This document shows, piece after piece, positions 36,161 to 48,805 of a DNA stretch of 64,000 nt (positions are counted from its first letter, which is position 1; every line of letters begins with the position of its first letter). The DNA comes from Gymnorhina tibicen (lineage: Eukaryota; Chordata; Aves; Passeriformes; Artamidae). The stretch is from contig VXAZ01001688.1 of NCBI GenBank assembly GCA_013399875.1, forward strand, positions 1,029,670-1,093,669, written 5' to 3'. Under the pieces are notes generated by a model. The model saw only the letters and a list, made by a program, of their open reading frames with translations. It did not search any database and was not told the DNA's origin. The translations under genes were made by a program, and so were the position numbers.

Positions 36161-36433
36161 TCTACCCTTAAGACTCTGCTTTTTTGCTTATTTACCTGTC
36201 TTTCCCATCACGGTGCCAGGGTTAGAGCAGGGAGTGGATGTGCTCAGGCTTCTCTGTGGTGGGAAGCACTGGGAGCACCTCAGACACTCCTTTATCAGTT
36301 TACTGTGGTTATGCATTTACTGCCACCCTTTTCCATGTCTCCAGTATTAGCAGGGGGAAAGGAGGTCAGGATAATCCTGTGCTCTAGAAAAAGACCCAGA
36401 CAATATAATGAAGGAGAATTTTACCCTGACAAC

Positions 36434-36451
36434 ATTAATACTAGTATTAAT
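36434..36451. repeat. Perfect 18-bp palindrome
   Basis: ATTAATACTAGTATTAAT equals its own reverse complement with no spacer. It sits in a stretch dominated by ATTA/TTAA words (36430-36475). Paired ATTA cores facing each other can bind homeodomain dimers, but AT-rich sequence also yields palindromes by chance. Confidence 0.9.
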
Positions 36452-36475
36452 TATTATTAATAACAACTAATTATT

Positions 36476-38129
36476 TAGCAAAAAAATCCTGTTAACGCTG
36501 AATAGAAGAATTACATTTGCTCTTCATGTAAAGTACTTGGGATGCTGTTGTTAACTGTTCTTCAGTGCATCTTAGAGGCAGGAACATTTCAGTCTGCAAT
36601 GCTAAAACCACCCGTTCGCTTTTTCTAATCATAACTAAACTGTGGATCAGGGTGGGAGTGTTCCCTGTGAATTCGAGAGCCCCAGCATTCCAAGAGCGCT
36701 GCCATTTCTTTCAACAGCCAAGTGCATTTAAAACTGTGGCTGTCCTTTCTGTTGCTACCCACTTCCTCACCAATCTTTGTGAAGAGCTGCAGTTCCAGCT
36801 TTATCTAGATTTCCCTGAGCTTTTGCAAGTAGGAGCTATGGCTGTAAGCTGAGAAGTGCTGGAAGCTGCCCCTTGTAGGATAACAAAGTGCATCTTCAAG
36901 TAAAGAATTTGGAAGATTTGGGCTCATAAATTGTTTTTATCTGAACTCTCCAGTCCACACAAACCAATATTTTTTCATGTTCAGTTACTCTCCAGACAGG
37001 TATATGGTTGCAGTTCTCAGGCTTATAAAGGAGGCACAGTGCACTGAAAGGGATAAAGCAGAGGGAAACAAATCCAAACCACGTGTAGGGAGATGTGTGT
37101 GTGCCTGGTGAGATATTTATTTGTTTCTGAACCTGTGTTTTTTCACACAGGGATTGAAATTTGGTCTAATCACCATGTGAGATGTGGAGGGTGAGCTTGC
37201 CTTCAGCCATAAGCAGGATCTACGTGCCTGGCAATTGCCACATACATCCGAGAGCTTTCTCTGCTCACAATCAGCTCTCCTCTTCCTAATGGGCAGGGAG
37301 CTGGAAATCACGATAAGCACCCTTCCACTGCGCAGTTTTTATGGGTAGTCTCTCCATGGTTAATAAATGAGTTGGGCTTGATGGGAGCTGGAGCAGTGTT
37401 TTGGTTTCCCGGCCGCCGGGGGCCCAGGGCTGCATTCCTGCCGCTCCCTGGGCTCCCCTGGAACTGGCGGGGAGGTGTGGGTGAACAAGATCAGACCCCT
37501 CGTCTGCAGGCACTGAAGCCACATGCAGCCTCCAGTGACCTCCCTCGCTTCCCACAAACACAAAATTCATTGCTGGTTTAAGGGGAAAAAAAAAGTGAGC
37601 ACTTCAGCTTCTTTTCAAAATAGAGAGAAACAATAGGGCACACTGTAGTGAGTTCCAAGTCTTTTATCTTTCTACAGATTCAACCACAGTATTGATTCTT
37701 TATTGACCTAAACTGTCCTAAGCGTGGCTGTGGTTTTTTCTCATATAGTCTATGGGAGAGTTAAGGCAGCTACTACTTTAATATTGATTTTTGTGAAAAA
37801 GGTGCAGGAAAGGGGGCAATTTGTGTCTGCAGTTGCTCTTCACTATAAAAGATACCATTGTTAGGAGCTTATAGCATTATATCAAGGGTCTTAATCTGTA
37901 GCAATCTTTTTTTACAACTTAGAAATAGGCTTGGGCAAATGTGTTATTGGTGTTAATGATATTTTGAAGTGAAGAAAATTTGTCAGCCTTTCCAAGTAAA
38001 ATGCTCAACTTAACCATTTGAGAACTTGACAGGTTTGTTACATCTGTTTGCAGGAATTATGTCTTTTGTTCCCCTGGAAAAAAAAAAAAAAGGAAGGGAA
38101 AAGAAAAAAGAATGTCCGTTTGAATAAAC
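36476..38129. other. Non-coding stretch, no gene seen
   Basis: No gene or transposon was recognised. The part 37390-37560 is GC-richer, with GGCCGCCGGGGGCCC near 37411. An A14 homopolymer lies at 38078-38091. Open frames are at most 95 codons and domain-free. Confidence 0.55.
38078..38091 (+). repeat. Homopolymer A14 in a purine tract
   Basis: Fourteen A followed by GGAAGGGAAAAGAAAAAAG, a purine-only stretch to about 38110. It may be the decayed tail of an old insertion, but no body is visible upstream. Confidence 0.85.
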
Positions 38130-38570
38130 AGTGATAATAATGTTATCTGAATAAATCTTTAATAAATTGAAATTATTACTGCAGGCTTAAATAAGCAGTA
38201 AGTTTTGACAAGAAGGGCATTATCATCTAATTATACTTACTTTATGAAAGAAAGGGGCAAGGGCCAACCTGTGAGCCGTCTAAAGCACAGTAATAGAGTG
38301 ATCCCCTCCACAGACTAAAGAAGGAGCCATCAGACAACAATAAAACACAGGCAGAGCTCTGTAAATTGCAACTGAACCCCTGATTCACACAGATTCACCA
38401 TCTTAATTGTTATGAAAACTAGCAGAGCGGGATGATAAGTGCATGGCAGAACAGCCTCTGCTAAGTGGATGAGAGAATCCTGTGCCAGATATTTTATGGT
38501 ATTCCTAAAGGTTTCTTTAATTATCAATTAGTCACTGCTGTACATTAGCTTCCTATTGGCTAAGTGCTTG
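38130..38570. promoter_or_regulatory. Candidate conserved non-coding element
   Basis: Complex AT-rich sequence with many ATTA/TAAT and TTATC/GATAA words (ATCTAATTATACTTAC, CTTAATTGTTATG, TTTAATTATCAATTAG) and a CCAAT-box-like TTGGC at about 38556. No coding signature is visible. The texture resembles deeply conserved enhancers. Conservation has not been tested. Confidence 0.35.
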
Positions 38571-39188
38571 GTGTGAGGGCCTGGATCAGCATTTGCAAAC
38601 AGGTGTAAAGATATAACTGATACCTAAATTGCCTCCTTCCTGTGGGCACCTGGTTTGCTAAGAACACTTAAGGAATTCCAAGACGACACCTGCTAGCTGC
38701 TTTATTGGTGCATATCTCATATATTCTGCTGTTAGCTGATCCACTGTGTGGAATTGTAAAGAGCTGTACCGACTGGAACGTGCTGCTTTTGTCATGGAAG
38801 CCCTGGGGAAAGCTGGATCTGCTCAGGGGAGTAAACCAAAAGTATTCTTGTGCCCTCCCCGTGTGTTACGTGTGAGCTGCTACACGTGGTATTCCTCTAA
38901 TACCCACTATTTAATTTTTTTCCTCACCAATAATCAATAACCAGAAAAATCAGCACCTGCTAATGTCCGTAATCTTTTTGAACGTCCGATTTGTTTGGCA
39001 AACGAGGTTGACCTGTTCAAAACCTCCCCTGGCTCCCATTTATTTTACAGAAAGCAAAAAATTCAGATCATCATAATCTGCTAGAATTAAGGAAATAGCA
39101 TCACTCTTGTTTGTGTTGGGTAACGTGGATTTGAAAGTACCCTCCCCAGAAATCAAGTCTCTGGTGTATATACCTGTGGGGGCTTTGC

Positions 39189-39247
39189 ATATATATATAT
39201 GTATATATATATATTTTATATTTATATATATATATATAAATAATATT
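39189..39247. repeat. Interrupted (AT)n microsatellite
   Basis: Nearly 60 bases of alternating A and T, with breaks GT (near 39201) and TTTTATATTT (39213-39223). The two halves can pair, so a cruciform or hairpin is possible. The repeat number is probably polymorphic. Confidence 0.95.
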
Positions 39248-41255
39248 GTATTTTAAAGCTGTTAAGCAAGACCCTCTCCTTCATGTAGTTCTGTGGTATG
39301 TTTATTCATATGCACCTGACTACAATGACTTTTCCCCCTTTAGATTCTTGTCTCATTTAGCATTCAGGATATTTGAAGGACGAACATTTACCCCAAACCT
39401 GATCACCTGTGGCATGTGTTGGGCAGGGACATCCTGAGCCCCAGCTCTGAGTGTGGCTGTGTTGTGAGGGAGGGGGACAGCCTCACCTCCTCCCCATCAC
39501 TGCTGTGAGATGTGTCACATCTCCCTTTGTCCCACAGGGCTCTCACAAGGCTAAAAACAGAGACAACGCTCATGGATGTGTGCTGGGGATGTGGCTGGGT
39601 TTAGTTCCCATTCCTTCCTCTTTTGCCTTTACGCATGGGCTGGGCCAGCCTTTGGAGCACAAATGAGGATGGTTTGGTGAAAACCATGAGCAGCAAGGTC
39701 CTTAGAAGAAAGATGCTGAGACATTTTCAGCTGAAGTAATTGGCAGTGCCCTACAGTTATTGCACACACAAGGTGTAAATTTGCCTAGGTGTTGCTGCTC
39801 TAATGCAGCCTTTCCTGCTTATTTTATCATTTTTTATATAATTCCCTACAAAGTGCCAACTCTGTAACTGATAGAACTTCATGTCTTTTTTTCACTCGTG
39901 CCAGCGAGCTGAACAAGTGGGATGAGGTTACAGTAAACAAGAAGGAGATTACTAGAGATAGAGGTTTTAAGAGTCTACAAAGCCTGAGAGCGACAGAGAA
40001 TCTGAGACACGAGAAGCTCTCCATGAGGAGAATGCTCGGAGTTATATCCCCCCTCGGCATAAAAATGTACAGACACAAATGACTCACGATGTGAGTCAGA
40101 GAGAGGAGGTTTTATTTACACCACAGAACTTGGAAATAACATTTCCACTGATTCTATTCTGTTCAGCAATTGTGGGTATAAGCAAAAGGCTGTTAACACT
40201 TCTGTATGAATCAAATTTTTAAAAATCACTCCGCCCTTCAATCAGAACTGTTTTCTCACTTATGTGAATTAACCTACAGAACTGGCTCATGAAATAATCT
40301 GTTTCAGTATCTATTACTGAATATGTCTTGGCCTGGATCCATAAAAGCATTTAGGAGCCTGAGTTGCAACGAAATCACTGAACAGAGGAAAAAAAAGTGT
40401 GTTATTCCTGGTTACTACAAGGAGCTGTAGCACATTGCTCTTTTCTCTGGGCACGCCGCAGGCTCTGACTCCCCAGCCAGGCTTTGTGTCTGTGCTGGGG
40501 CTCTTCCAGGCTGGTGAGGGGAGGCAGCTGCCCAGGCACTCCTGAAATGTGGTTCTTGGAGGTCCTTGGATGCTGGACCCTCCGTGATGACATTCTGTGG
40601 TTCTGTGTGTGCTGTGCCAGGGCAGCAAAGTGGTGGAAGGGAATTGCCACAGGATGTGTCTGGGAGGTAACACAGGACAGAACTACCCCAGTATAAAATA
40701 CACCTGTTTGCTTTGGGAGGGGAATGGAACTGAAATGTATTAGTTTTTTACAATATAGATAGGTTTCTAGTAGAAATAAACCATTTTTGGGGAATTCTTT
40801 TTCATTCAGTGAAACGTCTGCGCTGCTGAAAAACATTTTGATCGACATTTGGTTGCCATCCCCATCAACCTTTGTTCTTCTCAACAAAATACACCATTTG
40901 GGGCCAACATTTAGGGTGTGGTAAGAGGCCAGGTGTGAGGAATGGGTGGAAAGGTGTGATGTCTCCAAACAGAGCTGGCCTACAACACAATCCTGGAAAA
41001 GGCCAAGGTAAATAACTCACACTGAAACTGTCACAGCCCCCCACAATCCTCATGTGTGGGTTTACACAAACCAGCAGAGCCAAGTTAACCTTAATTGTGT
41101 CTTGTTTAACTTGGCTACAAATGGCTCACCCTTTCTGGAACTTGGCTCCAGTCATAGATATCTCACCTTTCCATTACTGACCCCTCTTGTCTAAATTGTT
41201 TTCTTAATACATATTAAATGGTTTTGATCTGCTTTAATTTCCTAGGACTTTTTAC

Positions 41256-41286
41256 AGCAGAAAATATTACAGAAAATATTTCTGCT
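41256..41286. repeat. Short inverted repeat
   Basis: AGCAGAAAATATT (41256-41268) faces AAAATATTTCTGCT (41273-41286). The outer eight bases pair exactly, and one bulged base lets the AATATT core pair too. The spacer is only four bases, which gives a compact AT-rich hairpin. Confidence 0.75.
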
Positions 41287-42358
41287 GATAGAAAGACATA
41301 TTTTAATAGAAAATGTCTTACATTTTCAATGGCCAGACAGGTCAGTGGTTTTTAAAACCTGGTTCTTTTTGAAGGAAGTAGTGCCAGAAAAACTCTAAAA
41401 TTTGATGTGCTGTTTTTTCTGTACATTCATTGGCAGAGGGAGCAGGAATGCAACTTCGGTGCGTTTCTTAAATAATAAATATATTTAAACTGCAATTTTA
41501 AACCAGTCAATAATTCTTCTTATTTCCCTTCCAGCATCATATTTCTTAATAGTGGCTTTAATATGTCAACAGTTTGTTACCACGGTCCTGTGAAATTCTG
41601 AGAAGATGAAGTGTTTCCCTGTTTGAAGGCTGTACATTAAAACTGTGCCCCGTTTAATTGCCTTTTCTGGTGGTTTTATCTGTAGTGGAAGCATTAGAGC
41701 TGCTGGTTAGCAGAATGGTTTTGTCGGCTCTGCAGGCTGGGGAGCTCAAGGTGTGCTGCTCCCCACGGCAGCTTTGGCACTCACAGCCCTGGGACTTGGC
41801 CCAGTTCTTGCAAAATTCAATTGAAGGGCTTCTGTTGACATGGGTGCATCGGCTCTTCCGTGATGAGAGGGAGGAGTAATTATTTCCTGCACGTGGGGTG
41901 TCTCCCCAGGAACTGAGTCAGTTTGTTTGCGTGGTTAAGTTTGCACCTGAGTTTTCCTTATCACTCTGATTTTGTTTCGTGCTTTAAAACCCCCAGAAAT
42001 GCCAGGCTGGACTAAAGGGAGCAAATCTGTCTTCAATCCGGTGAGATACAGGTTAGGTGGTCTTGGAACTGTTCCCACTAAAGCAGGGGACAGCGTTACA
42101 AGATCTACTACCATTTGTACTAATTAGCAACTTTGCTGACAGCCTCTGGTGAGTAACTCATTACTGTCTATTTGTGAGCTTGGCTTATAAATCCCCGAGC
42201 AGCCAGACTGTGGGCACTGTTGTAGCACAATATTGTTGTGGTATAAGACCTTTTTCTCGAGCATTAGCAAGTCTCTCCAAGCAGAGTGCTTCAAGTAGAA
42301 GTAGGTCAGTGGCATGGAGACACAGCCCCCAAGTAAGGAGGACTTCCAATATTTCTTT

Positions 42359-42389
42359 CCCCCCCCCCACNCTTCCCCCCCCCCCCCCC
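42359..42389 (+). repeat. C10-AC-N-CTT-C15 tract with one unresolved base
   Basis: Ten C (42359-42368), AC, an N at 42371, CTT, then fifteen C (42375-42389). The minus strand is therefore G-rich and could form G-quadruplex structures. The N and the run lengths point to sequencing trouble. A minus-strand open frame that crosses it as poly-Gly is not real. Confidence 0.95.
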
Positions 42390-43334
42390 TTTTGGTCCTG
42401 AAGTAGAGATGAATAAAATCTGTTCGTTCTGGCACCGCTCTTGCTGATGCTGCTTGTTTCTCGGCGCATTTTAAATTTTCTCTGATTCGACCTTCACCCT
42501 TGCTTGTAGGCATGATATCACATATTTTTAACATGCTTTTTTTCCCTCCCCTCCGTATCTGCGTTAGTCAGGCCCGTCGGAATTTTGAAGTACTTCTGCC
42601 ACAATTCAACAAGAACGTTCTTTTTTCAATTTCTGTAGGTAGATTCTGCTATTCAGTGGTTTTCCCCCATCCTTTATCATAGGCTAGGTCTTTTCCATAT
42701 GGTAATGAATCATTCCCCCAGGAGGAGTATCATTTGCTCAATTCAATGGACTCCTCACAATGCAGATACATGCATTTCTTTCACCTATCATTTTGATTTT
42801 AGTTTTCCTGCAGTTTATTGGCTTCAATCCGTATTTTCTTTGTGATCTGCTCTCTTCCCAGCTCTGGTAGGTATCTCCCACTCCATTGTAGTGTGTGCTG
42901 CCCTGATGGCACCACCTGCACTTTCTGCCTCGCTCTGGAGCTGTTACCTACATATTTAATTCAGTCATTTCCACCATTCTCGCTCATGATTCCATTTTGT
43001 GTCTGTCCTGACCCTCTAATCCGGTTTGGTTTGGGTTTTCTTCAACTTGCCTGTTTAGAAATAAAAGTGTTGACAGTATTTTGTGCTGTGAAACTATTGC
43101 TGTGTGTTAAATGGAATAAAGAGGACAAGAATGAACAAACATCTCGTCACCAAGTGTGAACTTGGGTGACGCTGCATGAACAGAGAGGAGTTCTGCAGGG
43201 CAGATCCTGCCTTTTATTTATACAGCAATTGGGTGAAAGGCATGTGCCAGAATCAAAGTGGGGTGGGGATTTTTATTGTTTTCATTATTTGTCTTGTTTA
43301 AATCAGCTTTTGCACAAGAGCTGAGATGGGCTGA

Positions 43335-43411
43335 GGGCAAAAGCAACTGACTGCAAGCCAAGAGTCCTATGGTCCGTCCTTTATCTCTGCCTCATTGCAA
43401 GACTGTGAACT
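43335..43411 (+). mobile_element. Possible MIR-like SINE relic
   Basis: The words AAAGCAACTGACTGCAAGCC, AAGAGTCCTATGGTCC, TCTCTGCCTCATTGCAAG and ACTGTGAAC appear in the order of the tRNA-derived half of MIR as remembered: AGAGCA, CTGGAGTCAGGAGACCTGGGTTC, CTCTGCCACT and GCTGTGTGACC. The match is diverged and lacks the tail. Chance resemblance is possible. Confidence 0.35.
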
Positions 43412-46400
43412 GGAATATTCTGTAGCTGTGGTTCCCCTGGTTTCCAAAACAAGCTGTGTGTTTTTACCCGTTTTATTCTGGTTGGGGAGATGGATCCAGC
43501 GTCGTTGCAGCAAGGAGTCCTCACCCCTGGCATTTGTAGGAGCAGGTTTTGGAGCATTGTTGATCCCATTTGTCAAAGGCTTGTAAATTACTTAAGAGCT
43601 CTATGGATGAAAGAGAAATTACCATTAAACCCCCCCAGTTTTGGTACCTTAAAAATATCTCAAGACCGGCACCAGGTTCTCGAGAATAACAAATGGTGGA
43701 GATTTCACGTCAGGACGTCCCATGGGTTTGGCTGGATGGGTTCCTAATGAGCAGGTCTTTTATTTCTGTGATATTCTGTATCTCCCTGCCACAATTACTC
43801 ATGTGCGAGTCCTAGAGCCAAATCCTGCCCTGAGATGCGTGTTTGCTTCTCCCATTGGCTTTCTTGAAAGCTGCAGGCATTTTTCCTAAACCATCATTTG
43901 GCCTCCAGTTGTACTGTGGTCATATTTGTCTGTCCAAAATGACTGTGGCTCTCCATTTATAATCTTGCAATTTGTAATCTTTATTGAGATACTGCTGCGG
44001 TTTTTCTTTCATTACTGGCATCTTATTGTAATATTGATTTTTTGTTAAATGGAACTGCATTGGTAATTTTGGCTGGCAGCTTCTTGTGTTTGCTTTCTTT
44101 CGTACACTTTTTGAAGGTGGGAGAGTATTCCCTGCACTGCATTGAAGCTGATTTCTTTGATCTGACTCTTGCGTCTTATCTGTCTAAACAAATGTAATTT
44201 TTGCCTAATCTGTCTATGCAGTTCCCAGTTACTCTGGTATCCAGGCACTAAATTATAGCCCTCTTCTGAGTGTTTTCTCGTCAGAACGAGGCAAACTTCC
44301 TTCTTGAGTGACCCAGTCATTGTCATGCTTTTGTAAACAATCTCTTTTCTACCTATTGATTTCGGTCTAACATCAGTGACCACCCACTGTTTCAGACTGG
44401 GAGAGAGAATAATTGTTCCACAGACGTCCCCAAGCGTGCAGACACAAAGCCACACACCTGCTGTGGGAATGGACACCTCCTTCTGGAGTGTGATTCTCCT
44501 GGAGAGTGTCACAGAGGGGCTCACCCCGTGCTTCTGCAAACCGGAGCGCTCGTTTGGGCATCTGGAAAGGACTTAAGAATTGGGGCGTTGGTAAATTCCT
44601 GTTGCTCTAAAGGGGCAGGTCCAGCCCGGATTTCTGAGGAACCAGCACCCACGTTTTTCGGTCAGAAAAAGAGGATGAAGCCCTGTCAGATCTGGTGGTG
44701 CCCCTGTATTGGCAGTGCCCAGGAATGCAAATGCCCATCCCCAGTCTTGCTCTGGAACATGAAGGCTGTGCCTCCACGTGTGCCAGGTGTTTTTGTGGAA
44801 AGCATCAAGCCACCGTTGTTGGCGTTTGGTTAAGGAAGTGATTCGCACACCACAGATTTATTGTCAATTTTGTTATGCTTAAGGCAGGCAGTAATTTCAG
44901 TTTTCACTGCCATTAGCTAATAATAGTAATTAATTAGTAAATCGTGCCGTTGGGATCTCAGGGTGAACTAACAGGGAAAATGTAAATTAAAAAAAAAAAA
45001 GGCCATTAATATTTCTGAGTTCCCCACCACAACTGAGAGTTTGTGTCTATCCCATCCCTCCAAACCGAATTTCTGAACAGCAACTTACATTGCTCACAGC
45101 ACTGTCTGGGAAGTACTGGAAGCATCAGACAGGAGGTGTTTTGTTGTTTGGGTTTTTTCCCCGATTTTGCTGACTTCCCAGTAAGGAAATTTTGGATACG
45201 GCACTAAGAAGGAAGAAAACACTAAGATAAATCCAGGGTTTTCAATTCAAGGTCATTTTGAACCCTTTATCTGTCTGCAAAAGAAAGCGGGGGAGAAAAT
45301 AATTAAAAAATGTGAATTAGGCTGAGTCATTTTCACTATGAATTGTTTGCAGCTGTCAGAATCAGATCTACATAGTTCACTATAGCTCAATTTCCTTTCC
45401 GAGTTAATAACACATTGAACAAACATACTACACCAGACTCCTTTTTTTCTTTCAAATAACCTCACAGTGGATCTGCATTCTGAGTATAAAGAAGTCTCTA
45501 TTAGCTTAGGCTATTTATAGAACATCAAAGGGCTGAAAGATAGTTAAAAATTAATCGATTACCATCAAATAACAGACACTAAAACTCAGTGTATGAAATG
45601 CCTTCCCCTAGTGAATAAATTAATGGGGAGAGGAGAAGTGGGCACTGCTGATTGACGGGCTGGGCAGAGGCAGCTGGGCACTCCCCAGTGCAGCGCCTCT
45701 GCACTCAGGGGGGCTTTAGAGCTGGCCCTGGGCATGATGCGGTGGGTGGGGAAGACAACGTGCTTGGAAGGGAGGGAATAAAGGGTGGAGGTGTCCGGCT
45801 GCAGCTGGAAGGCCTTTGGAAGGACCAGCTCCTGGAGTCCAGTGCCTGCTGCTGAATGATTCCTGTCCAAAGGTGGCACTGGGGAATGCACAGGTGGAAA
45901 TAACGCCGTCTTTAATCTCCATTTTATGGTCTTTTCTTTCCCCTGAAATAGTTAAAAGTGATGGTGGGGAAGTGGCACCACCTGGGTGTGGAAGGTAAAA
46001 AACAATTGGGCTTGCAAAACATTAACGTTCTTCTCTAATAATCTTATTTGGATTAGTAAAATGCTGCTCTGGCCTTTATACTCGTTGACTATAATCATGC
46101 TGTGAAGGGAAATAAAATGTTTCAGGAAACGAATAACAGTTATGGAAGGGGAAAGAAGCGCTTTCAGAAACAGAAATCATTCTTTGGGTCTGAAAGGAAG
46201 CAAGAGTGGAACTTAGTTCCACTAAGTTTCCAAGTCAGAGAGAAAGCCCAGGATGCCTTTGCTGATGTGCTGATGTGCCTGCTACTGTCAGGTGAAGTCT
46301 AGATTAGAGTTGGACTCATTTTTGGGATTTTTGGGTCCATCTGAGCCTGGAATAGTTTGTTAGCACACCTCTGGAGCAAGTGGCTAATGGATATGTCGGA

Positions 46401-46737
46401 CCTCCTGGTTTAGAGATACCTTAGGGGCAGAAAGGAATTTGATTAATTAAAGACCAGTTTCTAAGAGAGGATGGTGAGTTTAAACATCTGCCCCTGTTGA
46501 TTGCTGACAGACTGTAACACACAGCTTACAATGCAGGGGAAGTCTTTATTTCCTCTTTTCTTGCCAAATATGCACATTTCCAAGCAGAGGTGACATTTTT
46601 GTATGTCAAAACAAAGGTAGAACAGCAGAGCCTTTGAAACATCAAACCCGGATGGAAAATGAGGATTTGGCATGGCTTAATTTGGGCTTTATTAATGCCT
46701 TTGGGGGGAGAGGGATGCAAGAAAGATTAGGCAGATC

Positions 46738-46776
46738 AGAGCTTTAAAAGTCATAGATCATGCATTTAAAAGCTCT
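46738..46776. repeat. Inverted repeat, 12-base arms, 15-base loop
   Basis: AGAGCTTTAAAA (46738-46749) faces TTTAAAAGCTCT (46765-46776). Eleven of 12 positions pair. The loop, GTCATAGATCATGCA, itself contains a partial palindrome (ATAGATCAT/TGATC). It could be a hairpin in RNA or a chance feature of AT-rich DNA. Confidence 0.8.
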
Positions 46777-48654
46777 AATTCTTAAATACTTGAAGGGTTT
46801 CATAAAGCCATTCTCCTCAAGTGCAAACTCTTTCCCACTTTCCACTGTTGCATCTGGATCTCCCAAGTTCTTAAAAGGAGCTTGGAGCTGAAAATCTCAG
46901 GCCCTTCCCTCCAGCAGTGATCCTGCACCAAGGGGATGTTTGGAGCCTTCAGAGGATCCCACAAGGAGTTTATGTGCACCACAGAATCTTTCATTCAAGG
47001 TGCAGATTGCATTATTTTAGGTACTCAGTAATGGGATTTAAAGCTGGAAAAAAATATATATATACTTTTTCCATTCAGCTACATTTTTTGAAGTGCAACA
47101 GACTTAGAAAGACTGGATTTAAATGAAGTTACTGCTAGATATTTTTTTTAATCAATTCTAGTGTTATAAGAAATTGATGGCTAGATTTCAAGGTGAATTT
47201 TACCTAAAACTGAAATATTGACTAAGGTGATGTTAATATTTTGTTCTGTTTTCTTTCTTGAAAAGCGGGGTTTTTTTTACTGTACTGGATTTTGTCCTTT
47301 CCACAATCCTAAAATAATTTGCCACACATTTATTTTAAATATTATGGAGCTATTTTTAAGCCAGCAGTGCAAAGCATTTTTTATAGTATCTATTACACAC
47401 TATAAGGAGTTTTCTGTAATAAAATCAATATCATAGGAGAAATACTCTGAGCTAAGAATAATAAGCTACTGATAATTTTGCCCATAGTAATCGTTTTTAG
47501 CAGTCACAGGAGCTCTGGGAGAGGCTTTTCTACCCCAGCTCTTCATCTGCAGCATTCCAGCACACACCAGTGCCCTCAGGTGTGGGTTGGGGGCCACCTG
47601 GTACCCAAAGTGGCCTGGTTTATATCACAGGGGGTTGTTTCAGGCTTTTATTTAATTTTTTATATAGTTCTGGAGAGAGGGCGTGTTGGGTTTGGGCACT
47701 CGGACTCTGTGTCACAGGGAGCCAGGAGCTTTGTCCTGCTGGTGCTGGTGGCAATGTCCCCTCCCTGGTCTCAGGGTCTTGGACAGAGAAAGCCATTTCT
47801 GACTGTCTGTAATGTATGGAAAAGGCAATTCCAATAACTCATTTTACAACCAAGCGATCATTTATCCTACTAGCAAAATCTGCTCAACTCTGGTTGTATA
47901 GGTTAGACAGTAATAAAAGTTCAAGTATCCATAAAATTGCCATTGAACTGTAAATTAATGTGAGGTAAAGTTGTTGCCCAAGGGAATAACTGAGCTCCAG
48001 AAAGTTGTGTCCTAAATTAATTAATGCTGAGTTCAGCTCTGCCTGGGAAAAGAATGGGTTTTTGCTGGCCTTTGGTTGTTGAGCTCAGATTTTTGTTTTC
48101 AAGCAGAAACTGCCGCTGTCATCTCTGCTCATTTAAACAGGATTTTGGAAATCAGAGAAAACACCAGGAAAAATTGTGAATTACATGGCCTATTTCTTTC
48201 TCTTTTCTTTTTTTTTTTTAATTTTTTAAAAGAAAATTATTGTTACATCTGTTTGAATGGGTAGGGCCAATTGATGTCCACACGTTGTAATGGTCAAGTT
48301 TCTTTCCTGATTAAGCACAGGTGGACATTTGCATTTCATGGGTGCTGCTCGTCATGACTTGGCTGTCCTCTTAAAACTTCTGTTTTGCTCTTTTTTTTTT
48401 GTTTCTACTTCATAGAAAAAAAAGAAGAAAAAATACCCCCAGTGGTACTTATTTTAATAGGTCAGTTTTAGTTATTATGGATAAGGATTAATAAAAATTA
48501 ATGTACTTGGTCTCGTTGCCTTGGCAATCAGCTGCTTTTTTGAGAAGTTGGGTAAAGAAGCAGTTGGGGTGTCCGGAGCTACATGTGACCTGCAGAGCAT
48601 CACTGATGGATTTGTGCCATTCTCACAAGTGAGGAATCTCACATTTTCCTGACT

Positions 48655-48805
48655 TCTCATTTTTCCTTTTCCTCTTTCCTTTGCACCGTGGCTTTTTAGT
48701 TTTTCCCCTCATTCTTCTATTTTTCTTCTTGTTCAGTCTCTATTTATTTCTTCTGCTTCACAGATTGTCTCTCTGCTTGGTTTTCTTTTCCCCGGCACTT
48801 ACTAT
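48655..48805 (+). repeat. Polypyrimidine-rich tract
   Basis: About 150 bases are mostly C and T on the plus strand, with runs such as TTTTTCCTTTTCCTCTTTCC and TTTATTTCTTCTGCTTC. It has no regular unit. Such tracts can form triplex DNA or supply a 3' splice-site tract, but no exon is visible after it. Confidence 0.7.

Larger units (their letters stand above)
38571..43334. other. Non-coding stretch, no gene seen
   Basis: The window's longest open frame lies here on the minus strand (40402-40968, 188 residues). It has no domain or hydrophobic signal that I recognise, and about one frame this long is expected by chance in 64 kb. Separately listed are the AT microsatellite, a small hairpin and the C-rich tract. 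No transposon was recognised. Confidence 0.55.

Noticed and set aside
40402..40968. Longest open frame, 188 residues on the minus strand
   Set aside because: No recognisable domain, composition mixed, and plus-strand frames overlap it. With roughly 4-5 percent stop codons per frame, about one frame this long is expected by chance in 64 kb read six ways.
44045..44539. 164-residue minus-strand open frame
   Set aside because: No known motif, no splice context and no neighbour to support it. Length is near chance expectation.
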